NCBI GenBank assembly: GCA_029867005.1
Contig: CP123443.1
Coordinates: 2,170,001 to 2,234,000, forward strand
Length of the DNA stretch: 64,000 bases
Direction: 5' to 3'
Source of the DNA: Candidatus Haliotispira prima
Lineage (GTDB): Bacteria > Spirochaetota > Spirochaetia > SP-2023
Positions 47,957 through 57,664 of the stretch are shown piece after piece. The position numbers were made by a program, and so were the translations under genes. Numbering within the stretch: position 1 is the first letter of the stretch; the number at the start of each line of letters is the position of its first letter. The notes under the pieces are model-generated. The model was not told where the DNA came from. It saw only the letters and a program-made list of their open reading frames with translations, and did not search any database.

Positions 47957-48601
47957 TTATTTTTTCTTGCCGGTCTTTTCGTCATTTTGGCTGTCGGTGC
48001 CCGAGAGAGTGCGCAACTCCGCTATATTGCTCACAACCCGGGAAACCAAACCGTATTCCACAGCTTCTTCACCGCTGAGCCAGTAGTCCCGGTCCGTGTC
48101 ATTGGCCACTTCTTTCGCTTTTTTGCCGGTCGCTTCCGCGATATCGTGATTGATGCGGTCGCGCAGTTTCTCCACTTCTCTGGCGTGGATTTCGATGGTT
48201 GAAGCCACGCCGCGAATGCCGCTGAGCGGCTGGTGGATCATGTAATGCGAATTGGGCATCGAAAGACGCTGCTCTTTGGGCGGGGCAATCAGAACCAATG
48301 CCCCGGCACTAGCGACCAGCCCCAAACCAATGGTATAGACCGGGGCCTCAATGAAGCGAATCATATCGAAAATGGCGTAGCCGGCATCGGCATCACCGCC
48401 GGGAGAGTCAATGTACATTTTGACAGGCTCGGTAGCAGACTCATGGTTTAGGTAGAGCAACTGTTTACAGATCCGGTCTGTCATTTCTTTGTTGATTTCC
48501 CCGGTCAGCATGATACTGCGGGTTTTGAGCAGGACGGATTGCAGCCCTTCTTCGCTTTTCTTGGCGTCGTCCTTCTTGTTTTTTTCATCTGTCTGAGGCA
48601 T
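47957..48601 (-). CDS. clpP: ATP-dependent Clp protease proteolytic subunit (second copy)
   Basis: A 214-aa ClpP with the triad Ser in LGLVASAGALVL, His in SHYMIHQPLSG and Asp in TDRDYWL, and the IDSPGGDADAG loop in place of the usual NSPGG(S/D). The N terminus is longer and charged (QTDEKNKKDDAKKSEEG), and the C terminus is Lys-rich. The start at 48601 has AGGAG six bases upstream; a longer reading to 48661 lacks one. Divergent paired ClpP copies can form mixed rings; here it is not next to clpX. Confidence 0.93.
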   Translation of the reverse strand: MPQTDEKNKKDDAKKSEEGLQSVLLKTRSIMLTGEINKEMTDRICKQLLYLNHESATEPVKMYIDSPGGDADAGYAIFDMIRFIEAPVYTIGLGLVASAGALVLIAPPKEQRLSMPNSHYMIHQPLSGIRGVASTIEIHAREVEKLRDRINHDIAEATGKKAKEVANDTDRDYWLSGEEAVEYGLVSRVVSNIAELRTLSGTDSQNDEKTGKKK

Positions 48602-48903
48602 GGAAACTCCTAGGTATCTGTCAACCGGCTCAAAGATAACTATTTTACGGGATGCCGGCAAGACTTACTTGAAATTTGCCTTTTGCACGAGGCAAAAATT
48701 ACATTCACGGTATGGCGGTTGCCCTTCCATCCGGTTGTTCTTTCATCCATAAGCCCTATGGAGAATTTTGCACAGAGACGGTCCGCTACATTTAATGGAT
48801 TACAGGACGAAACCCTTCCTGTGCCAAAACAAGCCGTCGGACACATCTGCCATCTTTCTTCCGCGTACCTTTCCTCCGTTTTCTTTCTTCTCCTCATCCC
48901 CCC

Positions 48904-48932
48904 TTGCCAAATATCCTGAACGAATATACCAT
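48904..48932 (+). promoter_or_regulatory. cassette 1 promoter
   Basis: TTGCCA (48904-48909), 17 bases, TACCAT (48927-48932); the -10 is weaker than in the sister cassettes. GGAGG (48953-48957) is the ribosome site. The 300 bp before it, back to clpP, hold no convincing gene. Confidence 0.65.
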
Positions 48933-48966
48933 AGGCTAAGATCAGACTATTCGGAGGTATTTCCCC

Positions 48967-49991
48967 ATGAGACAGCAAAAAATACTATTGACCGGCAAGC
49001 CAAAAAACGGTACAATATCCAATATCCAATATCCAATATCCAATATCACACTACTTTAGAAAACAAGCATTTCTTCCTCTTTCTATCACATCGTTCTAAT
49101 CCTCTTTATTCATTTCTATTTCGTCTTTTACCTATCCTTTTTTTGTCCGTTTTTGGTGTAACTTTGCTTGGCTGTGCCCCGATCTCGGACACCAATAAAG
49201 ACCCGGCCCCTCCCGTAAACCCTACCATCTCCTTTTCTTCCGTTGCTGTGGCCTCTTCTCTGCAATTGGAAATAAGCAGCAATGTCAAACTCCCAAACAT
49301 CAGGGCCGTTGTTCGCTTAGCTGCGGAAGCGGCTCCCACCAAGGCGGAAGCCTTGGCCAGTAAAGGGCATGTAAGCGTCAGCATACCCGCCGATGTCACA
49401 CGAAAAATCAGCATCAGCCAACACTATACGACCAACCTCGACGATGGCCTTACTTTGGCCGATGTTCTGGCCCCCAATACGGCTTACAAACTCTATCTTT
49501 ATTTTCCCGCAGAACTTATTACCACAACGGCAGAAATTACGGGACTAAACGTCACCGATGACATGGCCGCAGTCCCTTTCACCACTGCGGCCTTACCCGC
49601 TGAGGGTGATGCCAAATGGCTCAACAGCAATGGCAACAGCTACGTGGCCAGCTTAGACAACTTGTACTTTATGCAAGAACAAACAGGTGTCGCCGTGTTC
49701 TACTTTTATACAAATTTTATTCCTGTCATCTCTCAATTCTCAACTCAAGATGAGGATGGTACTTTCAATAGTATAGGTAGCTATTATGGGAACACGGTGG
49801 ATCCCTCTACCAGTTTTCATTTTGCATACGGGTCCATTGCCGGCTATATATCTAACTCTACCAACCGTTATAACTATTGGATAGGGGCAGATAAAGTAAG
49901 AATTATAGAAAATACTACCCGTCAGGTACTTAACCATGGCCCTACCGGTATAGATGTAGGGGTAGTCTTTATCCCCGTGACTCGCCATTAG
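48967..49991 (+). CDS. phase-variable lipoprotein, cassette 1 (out of frame)
   Basis: The ATG at 48967, ten bases after GGAGG, opens MRQQKILLTG and then a heptamer tract. In the present sequence its frame stops at TAG (49057) just after the tract. The lipoprotein lies in another frame: a hydrophobic stretch (LYSFLFRLLPILFLSVFGV) and lipobox LLGC (Cys codon 49173), then about 270 residues ending VVFIPVTRH. The total length is 1025 bp (3n+2), so one more 7-bp unit would join the frames and put Cys after a 71-residue signal peptide. Mature motifs are RAVVRLAAEAAP and ADVLAPNTAYKLYLY. The N-terminal 190 residues are nearly identical to cassette 2; the last 100 differ. Function unknown; surface exposure is inferred. 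Confidence 0.8.
49014..49047 (+). repeat. heptamer tract, cassette 1
   Basis: Four perfect AATATCC units plus AATATC. It encodes the periodic peptide NIQYPIS in all frames and contains no stop. Confidence 0.95.
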
Positions 49992-49999
49992 GTATTTTT

Positions 50000-50023
50000 G
50001 GGCCACCACCCCGGTGGTGGCCC
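50000..50023 (+). terminator. hairpin after cassette 1
   Basis: GGGCCACCACC and GGTGGTGGCCC pair around CC; only a short pyrimidine run follows. Confidence 0.55.
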
Positions 50024-50028
50024 CCCTC

Positions 50029-50057
50029 TTGCCAAATATCCTGAACGAATATACAAT
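50029..50057 (+). promoter_or_regulatory. cassette 2 promoter
   Basis: TTGCCA, 17-base spacer, TACAAT (50052-50057), with GGAGG at 50078-50082. Confidence 0.75.
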
Positions 50058-50091
50058 AGGCTAAGATCAGACTATTTGGAGGCATTTCCCC

Positions 50092-51116
50092 ATGAGACAG
50101 CAAAAAATACTATTGACCGGTAGGTTCATAAACGGTACAATATCCAATATCCAATATCCAATATCCAATATCACACTACTTTAGAAAACAAGCATTTCTT
50201 CCTATTTCTATCACATCGTTATAATCCTCTTTATTCATTTCTATTTCGTCTTTTACCTATCCTTTTTTTGTCCGTTTTTGGTGTAACTTTGCTTGGCTGT
50301 GCCCCGATCTCGGACACCGATAAAGACCCGACCCCTCCCGTAAACCCTACCATCTCCTTTTCTTCCGTTGCTGTGGCCTCTTCTCTGCAATTAGAAATAA
50401 GCAGCAATGTCGAACTCCCAAACATCAGGGCCGTTGTTCGCTTAGCTGCGGAAGCGGCTCCCACCAAGGCGGAAGCCTTGGCCAGTAAAGGTCATGTCAG
50501 TGTCCGCATACCCGCCGATGTCACACGAAAAATCAGCATCAGCCAACACTATACGACCAACCTCGACGATGGCCTTACTTTCGCCGATGTTCTGGCCCCC
50601 AATACGGCTTACAAACTCTATCTTTATTTTCCCGCAGAACTTATTACCACAACGGCAGAAATTACGGGACTAAACGTCACCAATGACATGGCCGCAGTCC
50701 CTTTCACCACTGCGGCCTTACCCGCTGAGGGTGATGCCAAATGGCTCAACAGTAATGGCAACAGCTACGTGGCCAGCTTAGACAACTTGTACTTTATGCA
50801 AGAACAAACAGGTATTGCCGTGTTCTACTTTTATACAAATTTTGCTCCTCTCATCTCTGAATTCTCAATTCAAGATGAGAATGGTACTTTCAATGGTATA
50901 GGTATCTATGCTGGGAATATAGTGACTCCCGATTCTAATTTTCATTTTGCATACGGGTCCATTTCTGGCTATATATCTAACTCTACCAACCGTTATAACT
51001 ATTGGATAGGGGCAGATAAAGTAAAGATTATAAAGAATAGTACCCGTCATACACTTACTGATGGCCCTACCGGTATAGATCTAGGGGTAGTCTTTATTCC
51101 CGTGACTCGCCATTAG
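50092..51116 (+). CDS. phase-variable lipoprotein, cassette 2 (out of frame)
   Basis: Same design as cassette 1. The ATG at 50092 opens MRQQKILLTGRFINGT, then the tract, then TAG. The lipoprotein frame has a TAG just upstream of the tract and no ATG, GTG or TTG between that stop and the signal core, so the GGAGG-linked ATG is the only credible start. Lipobox LLGC has Cys codon 50298. The length from ATG to stop is 1025 bp (3n+2); one added unit gives an open gene of 343 residues. The mature part differs from cassette 1 mainly after residue 190 (TNFAPLISEFSIQDENGTF versus TNFIPVISQFSTQDEDGTF). Confidence 0.8.
50139..50172 (+). repeat. heptamer tract, cassette 2
   Basis: Four AATATCC units plus AATATC, same size as in cassette 1. 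Confidence 0.95.
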
Positions 51117-51123
51117 GTATTTT

Positions 51124-51144
51124 GGGCCACCACCCCGGTGGCCC
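51124..51144 (+). terminator. hairpin after cassette 2
   Basis: GGGCCACC and GGTGGCCC pair, the same element as after cassette 1 but altered in the loop. Confidence 0.5.
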
Positions 51145-51155
51145 GTGGCCCCCCT

Positions 51156-51184
51156 TTGCCTAATATCCTGAACGAATATATAAT
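51156..51184 (+). promoter_or_regulatory. cassette 3 promoter
   Basis: TTGCCT, 17-base spacer, perfect TATAAT (51179-51184). Confidence 0.78.
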
Positions 51185-51218
51185 AGGCCAAGATTACACT
51201 ATTTGGAGGCATTTCCCC

Positions 51219-52192
51219 ATGAGACAGCAAAAAATACTATTGACCGGTAGGTTCATAAACGGTACAATATCCAATATCCAATATCCAATATCCAATATCA
51301 CACTACTTTAGAAAATAAGCATTTCTTCCTATTTCTATCACATCGTTTTAATCCTCTTTATTCATTTCTATTTCGTCTTTTACCTATCCTTTTTTTGTCC
51401 GTTTTTGGCGTAACTTTGCTTGGCTGTGTCCCACTGTCGGACACCAAAAACCCGGACAAACCGAAACCCGATATTTCTATCGGTAACGCCCTATATGCCC
51501 CTCATTTTATTCACTTGGAAGCGACAATCAATAATATCACCACAGATTTGGAAGTCGGCTTTTTGATTAGCACCGCTGTGGCGGTGCCTCAAGACCCCGC
51601 AAGCAAGCAGGGTTATATCAGCAGAATCTTTAGCAGCAGCACCCCCAAAAGGCCACTGCTGTTGTTTATGCATGATGCCACTGCCTACACGGACACGGAT
51701 GCAGAAAACACCTTTGAAAGTGCCGACTTCCTACAAGCCGACACCAAGTACTATCTGCATATTTTTAACAGCAGCCTCACCACCGAACCCCAGGCATTTA
51801 CAACCATGAGCTATGAGACTCTAAATGCTGCCGGCAATTCCATTGCGGTATTAGACGGCTTGGGAAATACCGATGCTGCGAATATCACCAGAATCATAGA
51901 GCGTAAAGCCAGTGAGCCGACCATCATTCCTCTCGTCCACTTTGGTGGCAATTATGCTTCAAGTAAAACTCGGCACAAAAACGATGACGTAGTCCTATGC
52001 TCATATAATACCAAGGTATGTGTACCTAATCATTCAGGTTTTAGAGGCTACCATCATTACCAAGGTGTCGTTGTTGATTATTATACTGTTTTGGTAGCTC
52101 CGAATACCCGTGCCGATTATTCGGCCACATGGACCGTGCTAACAGGTCTAGTTCGAATCTATGCGCTACAAATCAACACCATTGCCGAGTAG
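51219..52192 (+). CDS. phase-variable lipoprotein, cassette 3 (out of frame)
   Basis: ATG at 51219 after GGAGG, same leader peptide as cassette 2, tract, then lipobox LLGC (Cys codon 51425) in another frame. The length is 974 bp (3n+2), so one extra unit turns it on. The mature part (CVPLSDTKNPDKPKPDIS) belongs to a second subtype, with VGFLISTAVAVPQDP, KQGYISRIFSSSTPKR and ADFLQADTKYYLHIF. The first 155 mature residues almost equal cassette 4; after ERKASEPTI the two split into different C-terminal domains. This C-terminal part has a C-X6-C pair (VVLCSYNTKVCVP). Confidence 0.8.
51266..51299 (+). repeat. heptamer tract, cassette 3
   Basis: Four AATATCC units plus AATATC. Confidence 0.95.
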
Positions 52193-52240
52193 GTCCGGAA
52201 CGTCCCTTCCAACTCACCCCTTCGGGGAGACAGGGGGCCC

Positions 52241-52269
52241 TTGCCTAATATCCTGAACGAATATACAAT
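52241..52269 (+). promoter_or_regulatory. cassette 4 promoter
   Basis: TTGCCT, 17-base spacer, TACAAT (52264-52269). A weak CCCC-TTC-GGGG hairpin (52217-52227) lies just before it. Confidence 0.75.
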
Positions 52270-52303
52270 AGGCCAAGATTACACTATTTGGAGGCATTTC
52301 CCC

Positions 52304-53271
52304 ATGAGACAGCAAAAAATACTATTGACCGGTAGGTTCATAAACGGTACAATATCCAATATCCAATATCCAATATCCAATATCACACTACTTTAGAAAA
52401 TAAGCATTTCTTCCTATTTCTATCACATCGTTCTAAACCATCTTATTCCCTCTTACACTGTTTTTTACCTCTCCTTTTTCTCTCCATTCTCAGTCTGATT
52501 TTACTTGGCTGTGTGCCACTGTCAGACACCAAGAACCCGAACAAACCGAAACCCGATATTTCCATCGGTAACGCCCTGTATGCCCCTCATTTTATTCACT
52601 TGGAAGCGACGGCCAATAACATCACCACAGATTTGGAAGTCGGCTTTTTGATTAGCACCGCTGCGGCGGTGCCTCAAGACCCTACGAGCAAACAGGGCTA
52701 CATTAGCAGAACCTTTAGCAGCAGCACCCCCCAAAGGCCACTGCTGTTGTTTATGCATGATGCCACTGCCTACACGGACACGGATGCAGAAAACACCTTT
52801 GAAAGTGCCGACTTCCTACAAGCCGACACCAAGTACTATCTGCATATTTTTAACAGCAGCCTCACCACCGAACCCCAGGCATTTACAACCATGAGCTATG
52901 AGACTCTCAACGCTGCCGGCAATTCCATTGCGGTATTGGACGGCTTGGGAAATACCGATGCTGCAAGTATCACCAGAATCATAGAGCGCAAGGCCAGTGA
53001 GCCGACCATCTTTCCCTCTGTCATTGTTGTCGGTGGTTATTCTTCCAGTACAATTAGACAGAAAAACACCGATGTAATATATTGTGTATACAGTACTCAG
53101 CAATGCTTCCCTAATATTTCAGGTACCCAAACCTATCAGCACTACCGAAGTGCCGTTGATTATTATACCATGTTGGCAGTCCCTAATACCGGTACCGACT
53201 CGGATGTGTGGACCTTGCTGACAGGTTCAACAATAATCTATAAGCTGCAAATCAACACCGTTGCAGAGTAG
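52304..53271 (+). CDS. phase-variable lipoprotein, cassette 4 (out of frame)
   Basis: ATG at 52304 after GGAGG, leader as in cassettes 2 and 3. The length is 968 bp (3n+2), off by one unit. Upstream sequence and tract equal cassette 3, but the signal core is different (SLLHCFLPLLFLSILSLILLGC, quoted in part), while the mature N-terminal half is again nearly that of cassette 3. So the gene is a mosaic. The C-terminal domain is its own (VIVVGGYSSSTIRQKNTDV) with a C-X6-C pair (IYCVYSTQQCFP). The lipobox Cys codon is at 52510. Confidence 0.8.
52351..52384 (+). repeat. heptamer tract, cassette 4
   Basis: Four AATATCC units plus AATATC. Confidence 0.95.
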
Positions 53272-53281
53272 GTCTCTAACT

Positions 53282-53308
53282 GCCCCTGCACTCTCTGAGT
53301 GCAGGGGC
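53282..53308 (+). terminator. strong hairpin after cassette 4
   Basis: GCCCCTGCACT and AGTGCAGGGGC pair perfectly around five bases; no T-run follows. Confidence 0.6.
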
Positions 53309-53321
53309 CCAACTCACCCCC

Positions 53322-53350
53322 TTGCCAAATATTCAGAACGAATATACAAA
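53322..53350 (+). promoter_or_regulatory. cassette 5 promoter remnant
   Basis: TTGCCA, 17-base spacer, TACAAA (53345-53350). The cassette-type sequence stops right at the -10; the ribosome site, ATG, tract and signal peptide are gone. Confidence 0.6.
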
Positions 53351-53358
53351 ACGCTTCC

Positions 53359-54174
53359 ATGGCCTGGGTCTCCATGCGGGAAGGGCTGGTGCAGTTTGAC
53401 AATGGCACCCAAGGGGTAAAAACAATTGGCGTTATAGTCAGCAGGGAAACAGAACATCCTGCTTATGCGGATGCGAAAGACTTACCGGGTTTTTACACCA
53501 GAAAAACCAAAGCAGACGGAACACCCCGAACCGTCTGTCTTTCGATGACCGATAAAATGACAGCCACCAAGCTAAATACTTTGGTAACTGTTTCTGTTGA
53601 CGGTCAGGCTACAGATTTTGCCAGTGCCATTGCCGCCGCTCCGGAACTATTACACCCAAATACCGGCTATTATGCCCATTTCTATGAGATCACAGGCACT
53701 GCGGGTACAACGGACACTACCGGCACAGCCATAGAAAAGCCGGCATTTACAACCGAAGACTTCCCAACCACTTTTCCCACCGTAAGAGGATTATACAGCC
53801 GTTTCTATAATCAAATTACGGCCACAAGTACTTCCCCAAATATGGAATACAAATCTTCCGAGAGCTATTTGATTCCAATAAGGTTTCATTACTTTCCGGC
53901 AAGCGTTGGTGTCTATGCTTTGAGAAACGGTACAAATACATTTCAACTGCCGGAATCCTCACAAAATATGCGCCCTTTTACGACTACCAGTCCGACAATT
54001 TTAGTCTATGATTTATACAATATAACTCCCTCAGGCCCCGGTACAAATGTAGCTCTTTGGGACGGGATGGTAAACTTCAACAGTATTAGCAGACCATCAG
54101 GGATTGATTATATACATGGAGGAGAACACTTTGCATATTACGACAATAAAAAGACAGTAGCAGTAACCGAATAG
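53359..54174 (+). pseudogene. 5'-truncated lipoprotein, cassette 5
   Basis: The mature-type sequence (KTIGVIVSRETEHPAYADAK, DLPGFYTRKTKADGTPRT, PELLHPNTGYYAHFYEITG, KPAFTTEDFP) is clearly of the family, but it is joined directly to the cassette promoter with no ribosome site, tract, signal peptide or lipobox. An in-frame ATG at 53359 could give 271 residues of cytoplasmic product, if anything. It looks like the result of a deletion, and may serve as a silent donor of variable sequence. Confidence 0.75.
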
Positions 54175-54296
54175 GATTATTCTCCACTACTTTTGTCTCG
54201 CTAATACGTATTTCTCCCCCCGTTTGGTGCGGCAGGGGCCGGGCAACCCTAAACCATTCTATTTATGGAAAATAAACAGAATGGTTGGAAACGGGC

Positions 54297-55214
54297 CTAA
54301 AAAGTCTGTACATTATCGCAAAGCAATTCGACATGCAGCCCATTCTGCCCCAGCAGATAAATACCCGCCTCACTCGCCTTTTGGACCAGCTCGTCGTTGC
54401 TGATCGTTGTCGCCAGACCCAGGTATAACTTATGCCCTGCACATTCCGGGTGGCTGAGCCGGAAGGCCACTGCCTTTTTTTCCAATAAATCTTCGATATC
54501 TTTGAGATGAGCCTTGTATTTGATCTCAATAATTGCGACCGAACTACCGTTAAAAAGCAGAATATCGTACTCGGTTTTGCCATTGCTATCCAGAACATTG
54601 CACTCAATCCTGTCATAACGAGTCCCGCCAAGCACAGGGTTTCTCTTAAAACTGCCGGAAAACAGCTCCTCAGCGAAGCAGCCTGTGTTAATGCCAATAT
54701 TACCCAAGATTTCGCCAACGTTGCCAAGCTTTCTTTCGAGCTCCTGAAGCTGTGAGTCCGTCTTGGTCTGAGATTTCCGAATCTGCAAGTCTGTTTTGGC
54801 CTGAGACTCCCGAAGTTCCCGGATCTGCGAGCCTGTCTCCGCCTGAAATTCCTGAAGTTTCTGAAACTCCAAATCTGTCTTGGCCTGAGATTCCCGAATC
54901 TGTAAGCTTGTCTCGGCCTGAAACTCCCGAAGTTTCTGAGACTCCAAATCTGCCTTAGCCTTAGATTCTCGAAGTTGTTCCCGAAATTCCGAGTTCGCCT
55001 TAGCCTCAGATTCCCGAAGTTCTGCCATAGACTTCCGAAACTCTACCTGAGACTTCCGAAACTCTACCTGAGACTTCCGAAACTCTGCCTGAGACTTCCG
55101 AGATTCTGCCTGAGATTCCCGCATTTGTAAGTCCGTTTGGGCCTGAGATTCCTGGAGTTTTGCCATCCCCTGAAACATGCCCTGCATCATTTTGTCAAAC
55201 TGAGTATTATCCAT
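54297..55214 (-). CDS. coiled-coil protein with PD-(D/E)XK nuclease-like C-terminal domain
   Basis: A 305-aa protein on the opposite strand inside the lipoprotein array. Residues 1-165 are an extended coiled coil built of short repeats (SQVEFRKSQVEFRKS and the ESQAKTDLQ type; the DNA has 21-bp repeats near 55025-55090). The C-terminal 130 residues carry the nuclease pattern EYDILLFNGSSVAIIEIKYK (Asp, then Glu-X-Lys), typical of DUF3782-like PD-(D/E)XK proteins often found in many copies in bacterial genomes. Activity is inferred. The ATG at 55214 has AGGAG five bases upstream; a longer reading is less likely. It is not obviously related to the lipoproteins. Confidence 0.75.
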   Translation of the reverse strand: MDNTQFDKMMQGMFQGMAKLQESQAQTDLQMRESQAESRKSQAEFRKSQVEFRKSQVEFRKSMAELRESEAKANSEFREQLRESKAKADLESQKLREFQAETSLQIRESQAKTDLEFQKLQEFQAETGSQIRELRESQAKTDLQIRKSQTKTDSQLQELERKLGNVGEILGNIGINTGCFAEELFSGSFKRNPVLGGTRYDRIECNVLDSNGKTEYDILLFNGSSVAIIEIKYKAHLKDIEDLLEKKAVAFRLSHPECAGHKLYLGLATTISNDELVQKASEAGIYLLGQNGLHVELLCDNVQTF

Positions 55215-55299
55215 AACGCTCCTCATTATAGCCCGTTTTCGTTTTTCGGGCCAGACCATTCAAAAAATGTGGGAAACAGAGCCTGCTCCAATTTCGCTC

Positions 55300-55328
55300 T
55301 TGTGCTTCCCCCTTAACAAATATATAAT
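55300..55328 (+). promoter_or_regulatory. cassette 6 promoter
   Basis: A perfect -10 TATAAT (55323-55328); 17 bases upstream stands TTGTGC, a poor -35. The upstream part differs from the other cassettes. Confidence 0.5.
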
Positions 55329-55363
55329 AGGACAAAATTACAAAATTTTGGAGGAGTTTTCTC

Positions 55364-56391
55364 ATGAAATGTCAAAAAGCACTATTGACCGATAATTGGC
55401 CAAACGGTATAATATCCAATATCCAATATCCAATATCCAATATCCTACTCAATTAGAGCGCAGGCACCTACTTCAGACTCTATTAAACCATTATAAATCT
55501 TTTTATTCATTATTTTTATCTTTCGCTTCTTTCCTTTTTCTGTCTTTTCTCGGTGTAATCTTATTTAGCTGTGTCCCCCTGTCCGACACCATTGCCCCGG
55601 ACAGTAGTGCCCCGCCTGCTGCGCCAACCCCCACAACATCCATTACGGTCAATTATTCGGGCCTGCACTACGTCCATTTCACGGCTGATGACCCCAATGT
55701 ATCCGCAGACAAAACGGTCGGTTTTCTAATAACGCCAACGGACAGCAGCCCTTCTAAGGCCGTAGCGGAGACCAAGAAAGGCTACATTACCAGAAAATTT
55801 AGGGAAACCCAAAAGTCAAGAAATGTCTTTATGTTCTTGCACGAGGGCACGGCTTACAGCCTTGGCACGGGAAGCACGGACATTCCGTTTACCACAGGTG
55901 CCACCGCCAGCGATACCAATTTTGAAACTACGGATATCTTACAGGAAAACACGGCCTACAAAATACGCATGTATGACGGGGATGAAATACTGGAGAAAAC
56001 CTTTACCACCAAATCTTTTTCTGCCGGAGATGCGAGTTCAGAAGGTGCTATTGCCTATTTGGGAGGCTTGATCGCGGCTACAAAAGCGGCTGTTTCCCTT
56101 ACAATAGAGCGAAAACCCGAAGAAATCATGCTTATCCCTTATGCAAATGATACTTATGGAGGAAAACTTATTAATTATTATGAGAATGCTTCCCTACGAG
56201 CAGGTTGCTCTCCGGGTTGTGGAACGAGCTTGGTGGGAGTATATATAGCCGCTTTAAGAAAAGAAGCCAATCAACTTGTTTCTCTCGTATTTATACTTTC
56301 CCCTCAAAGAAATATAGCCCCGACTAATTGGACTGCAATAGAGCAGGCCAGATCTGAGATTGCCTATAATATAGAAATCATAAGTGAGTAG
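55364..56391 (+). CDS. phase-variable lipoprotein, cassette 6 (out of frame)
   Basis: The ATG at 55364 follows GGAGGAG and opens MKCQKALLTDN; with the five-unit tract its frame stops at TAG (55454). The lipoprotein frame carries lipobox LFSC (Cys codon 55570) after SLFLSFASFLFLSFLGVI. The length is 1028 bp (3n+2); one unit more restores it. A TTG at 55396 lies in the lipoprotein frame just before the tract, without ribosome site, so weak expression cannot be excluded. The mature part has VGFLITPTDSSPSK, KKGYITRKFRETQKS and TDILQENTAYKIRMY, and a C-X3-C pair (RAGCSPGCGTS). Confidence 0.8.
55411..55445 (+). repeat. heptamer tract, cassette 6
   Basis: Five perfect AATATCC units. Confidence 0.95.
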
Positions 56392-56414
56392 AGCCGGCAT
56401 TCTCCCGCAAGTTT

Positions 56415-56450
56415 GGCGGGGCCTTTACCATCTGCTGTAAACGCCCCGCC
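56415..56450 (+). terminator. hairpin after cassette 6
   Basis: GGCGGGGC and GCCCCGCC pair, then after one C-C mismatch TTTAC/GTAAA. The same element follows cassettes 7 and 8. Confidence 0.6.
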
Positions 56451-56501
56451 GTATCTTTTCCTTTTCTTCTTGCCTTTTTGTCCTTGCCCCACACACTCCC
56501 C

Positions 56502-56530
56502 TTGCACTTTACCCAAAACGAATATACAAT
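56502..56530 (+). promoter_or_regulatory. cassette 7 promoter
   Basis: TTGCAC, 17-base spacer, TACAAT (56525-56530). Confidence 0.72.
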
Positions 56531-56565
56531 AGGCCAAGACTGCACAAATTCGGAGGATTTTTCTT

Positions 56566-57616
56566 ATGAAATGTCAAAAAACACTGTTGACTGTTAATCA
56601 ACCAAACAGTATAATATCCAATATCCAATATCCAATATCCAATATCCAATATCCATACCTCGCTTAAAACATATATACAGTCAGTTTATCTCTTTTTACT
56701 GTCCAATAAATCAAAACTTTCCAAACCTTTTTCATTTTTCTGTTTTTTTTCTATTCTTCTCGTCCATTTGGTTTTGTCCGGTTGTGTGCCACTGTCCGAC
56801 ACCAAGGACTCTTCCCCCGGTGATTCACCACCCGCCCCAACAAACACTTTCACCATATCTTTTACCGGAATACAGGCCCTGGAATTGACCGTAAGTTCTG
56901 CTGAGGATATAACGGTCAATGCCATTGTGCGTTTAGCCGATGAACCCGCCCCCGTTTGGGCGGATATAAAAGATAAAGTCGGCTTACTCAGCCGAAATAT
57001 CGTAGCCAACACACCCAAACGCATCTTTACCGCCAAGCACTACGGCACCAATGACAGTCTAAAAACGAATATCGGGGCCATGAGCGCAGCCGATATTTTA
57101 CAGCCGGAAACGGCCTATAAGGTCCATGTTTTTCACGATGAGAGTCCCATTGAAACGCTGCCTTTCACGACCGCAGCCATTCCCCCCGCGAGTGAGTTTC
57201 CCTCAACACATACAGGACACAGTCTGAATTTTGCGCCGAACGTATTGCCTCTTAATACAGAGAGAACTTATTCCGTCAATGATGTTGAAAAGAAAGGTAT
57301 GTATGAAGTGTACGGCAAAGAAGGAGAAGTTTTGTTGGTTCCTATGTATATGAAAGAACTATTAACTGATGCATGGCGCGTTAGCAATGCTACAGTAGAG
57401 TTAGGTTCCTGTAATCTTCTCAATGCTTGTTTAGCTGATCCGGGTTATGCAATAACACCCGAGTTTATTTACGAAAGTGTTGCTGCCAAAACGTATCACA
57501 AAGTTCTTTTAGGGTTTCAATCTTTCAATAAATCAACCACGAGAGATGCAGGTGATGGATTCATTAGAGATGGTGCACAAGACCCCTATCTTATTCATTC
57601 TATTGCAGATAAATAG
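56566..57616 (+). CDS. phase-variable lipoprotein, cassette 7 (out of frame)
   Basis: ATG at 56566 after GGAGG (MKCQKTLLTVN), six-unit tract, lipobox LSGC (Cys codon 56783) after FSFFCFFSILLVHLV. The length is 1051 bp (3n+1): here one unit fewer, or two more, restores the frame, giving a 70-residue signal peptide. The lipoprotein frame is open back through the tract. The mature part (CVPLSDTKDSSPGDSPPAP) defines a third subtype with IVRLADEPAPVWADIKDK, VGLLSRNIVANTPKR and ADILQPETAYKVHVF. The C-terminal part has a C-X5-C pair (LGSCNLLNACLAD) and differs from cassettes 8 and 9. Confidence 0.8.
56613..56654 (+). repeat. heptamer tract, cassette 7
   Basis: Six perfect AATATCC units, the longest perfect tract. 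Confidence 0.95.
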
Positions 57617-57664
57617 AGTGGGTTTGAACAAACGTTTTAGAGCCGGCATTCTCCCGCCAAGTTC

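Noticed and set aside
48768..48966. Extension of the cassette 1 lipoprotein frame to an upstream TTG
   Set aside because: It would start before the promoter; sister cassettes 2-4 have a stop at the matching place, so the opening is chance.
48640..48978. Minus-strand frame of 112 codons over the cassette 1 promoter
   Set aside because: It crosses a promoter conserved in nine cassettes, has odd composition and no ribosome site.
50268..50300. TTG as a start for cassette 2 directly before the lipobox (also in 3, 7, 8 and 9)
   Set aside because: It leaves only 5-10 residues before the lipobox Cys, no basic start and no ribosome site, so no working signal peptide.
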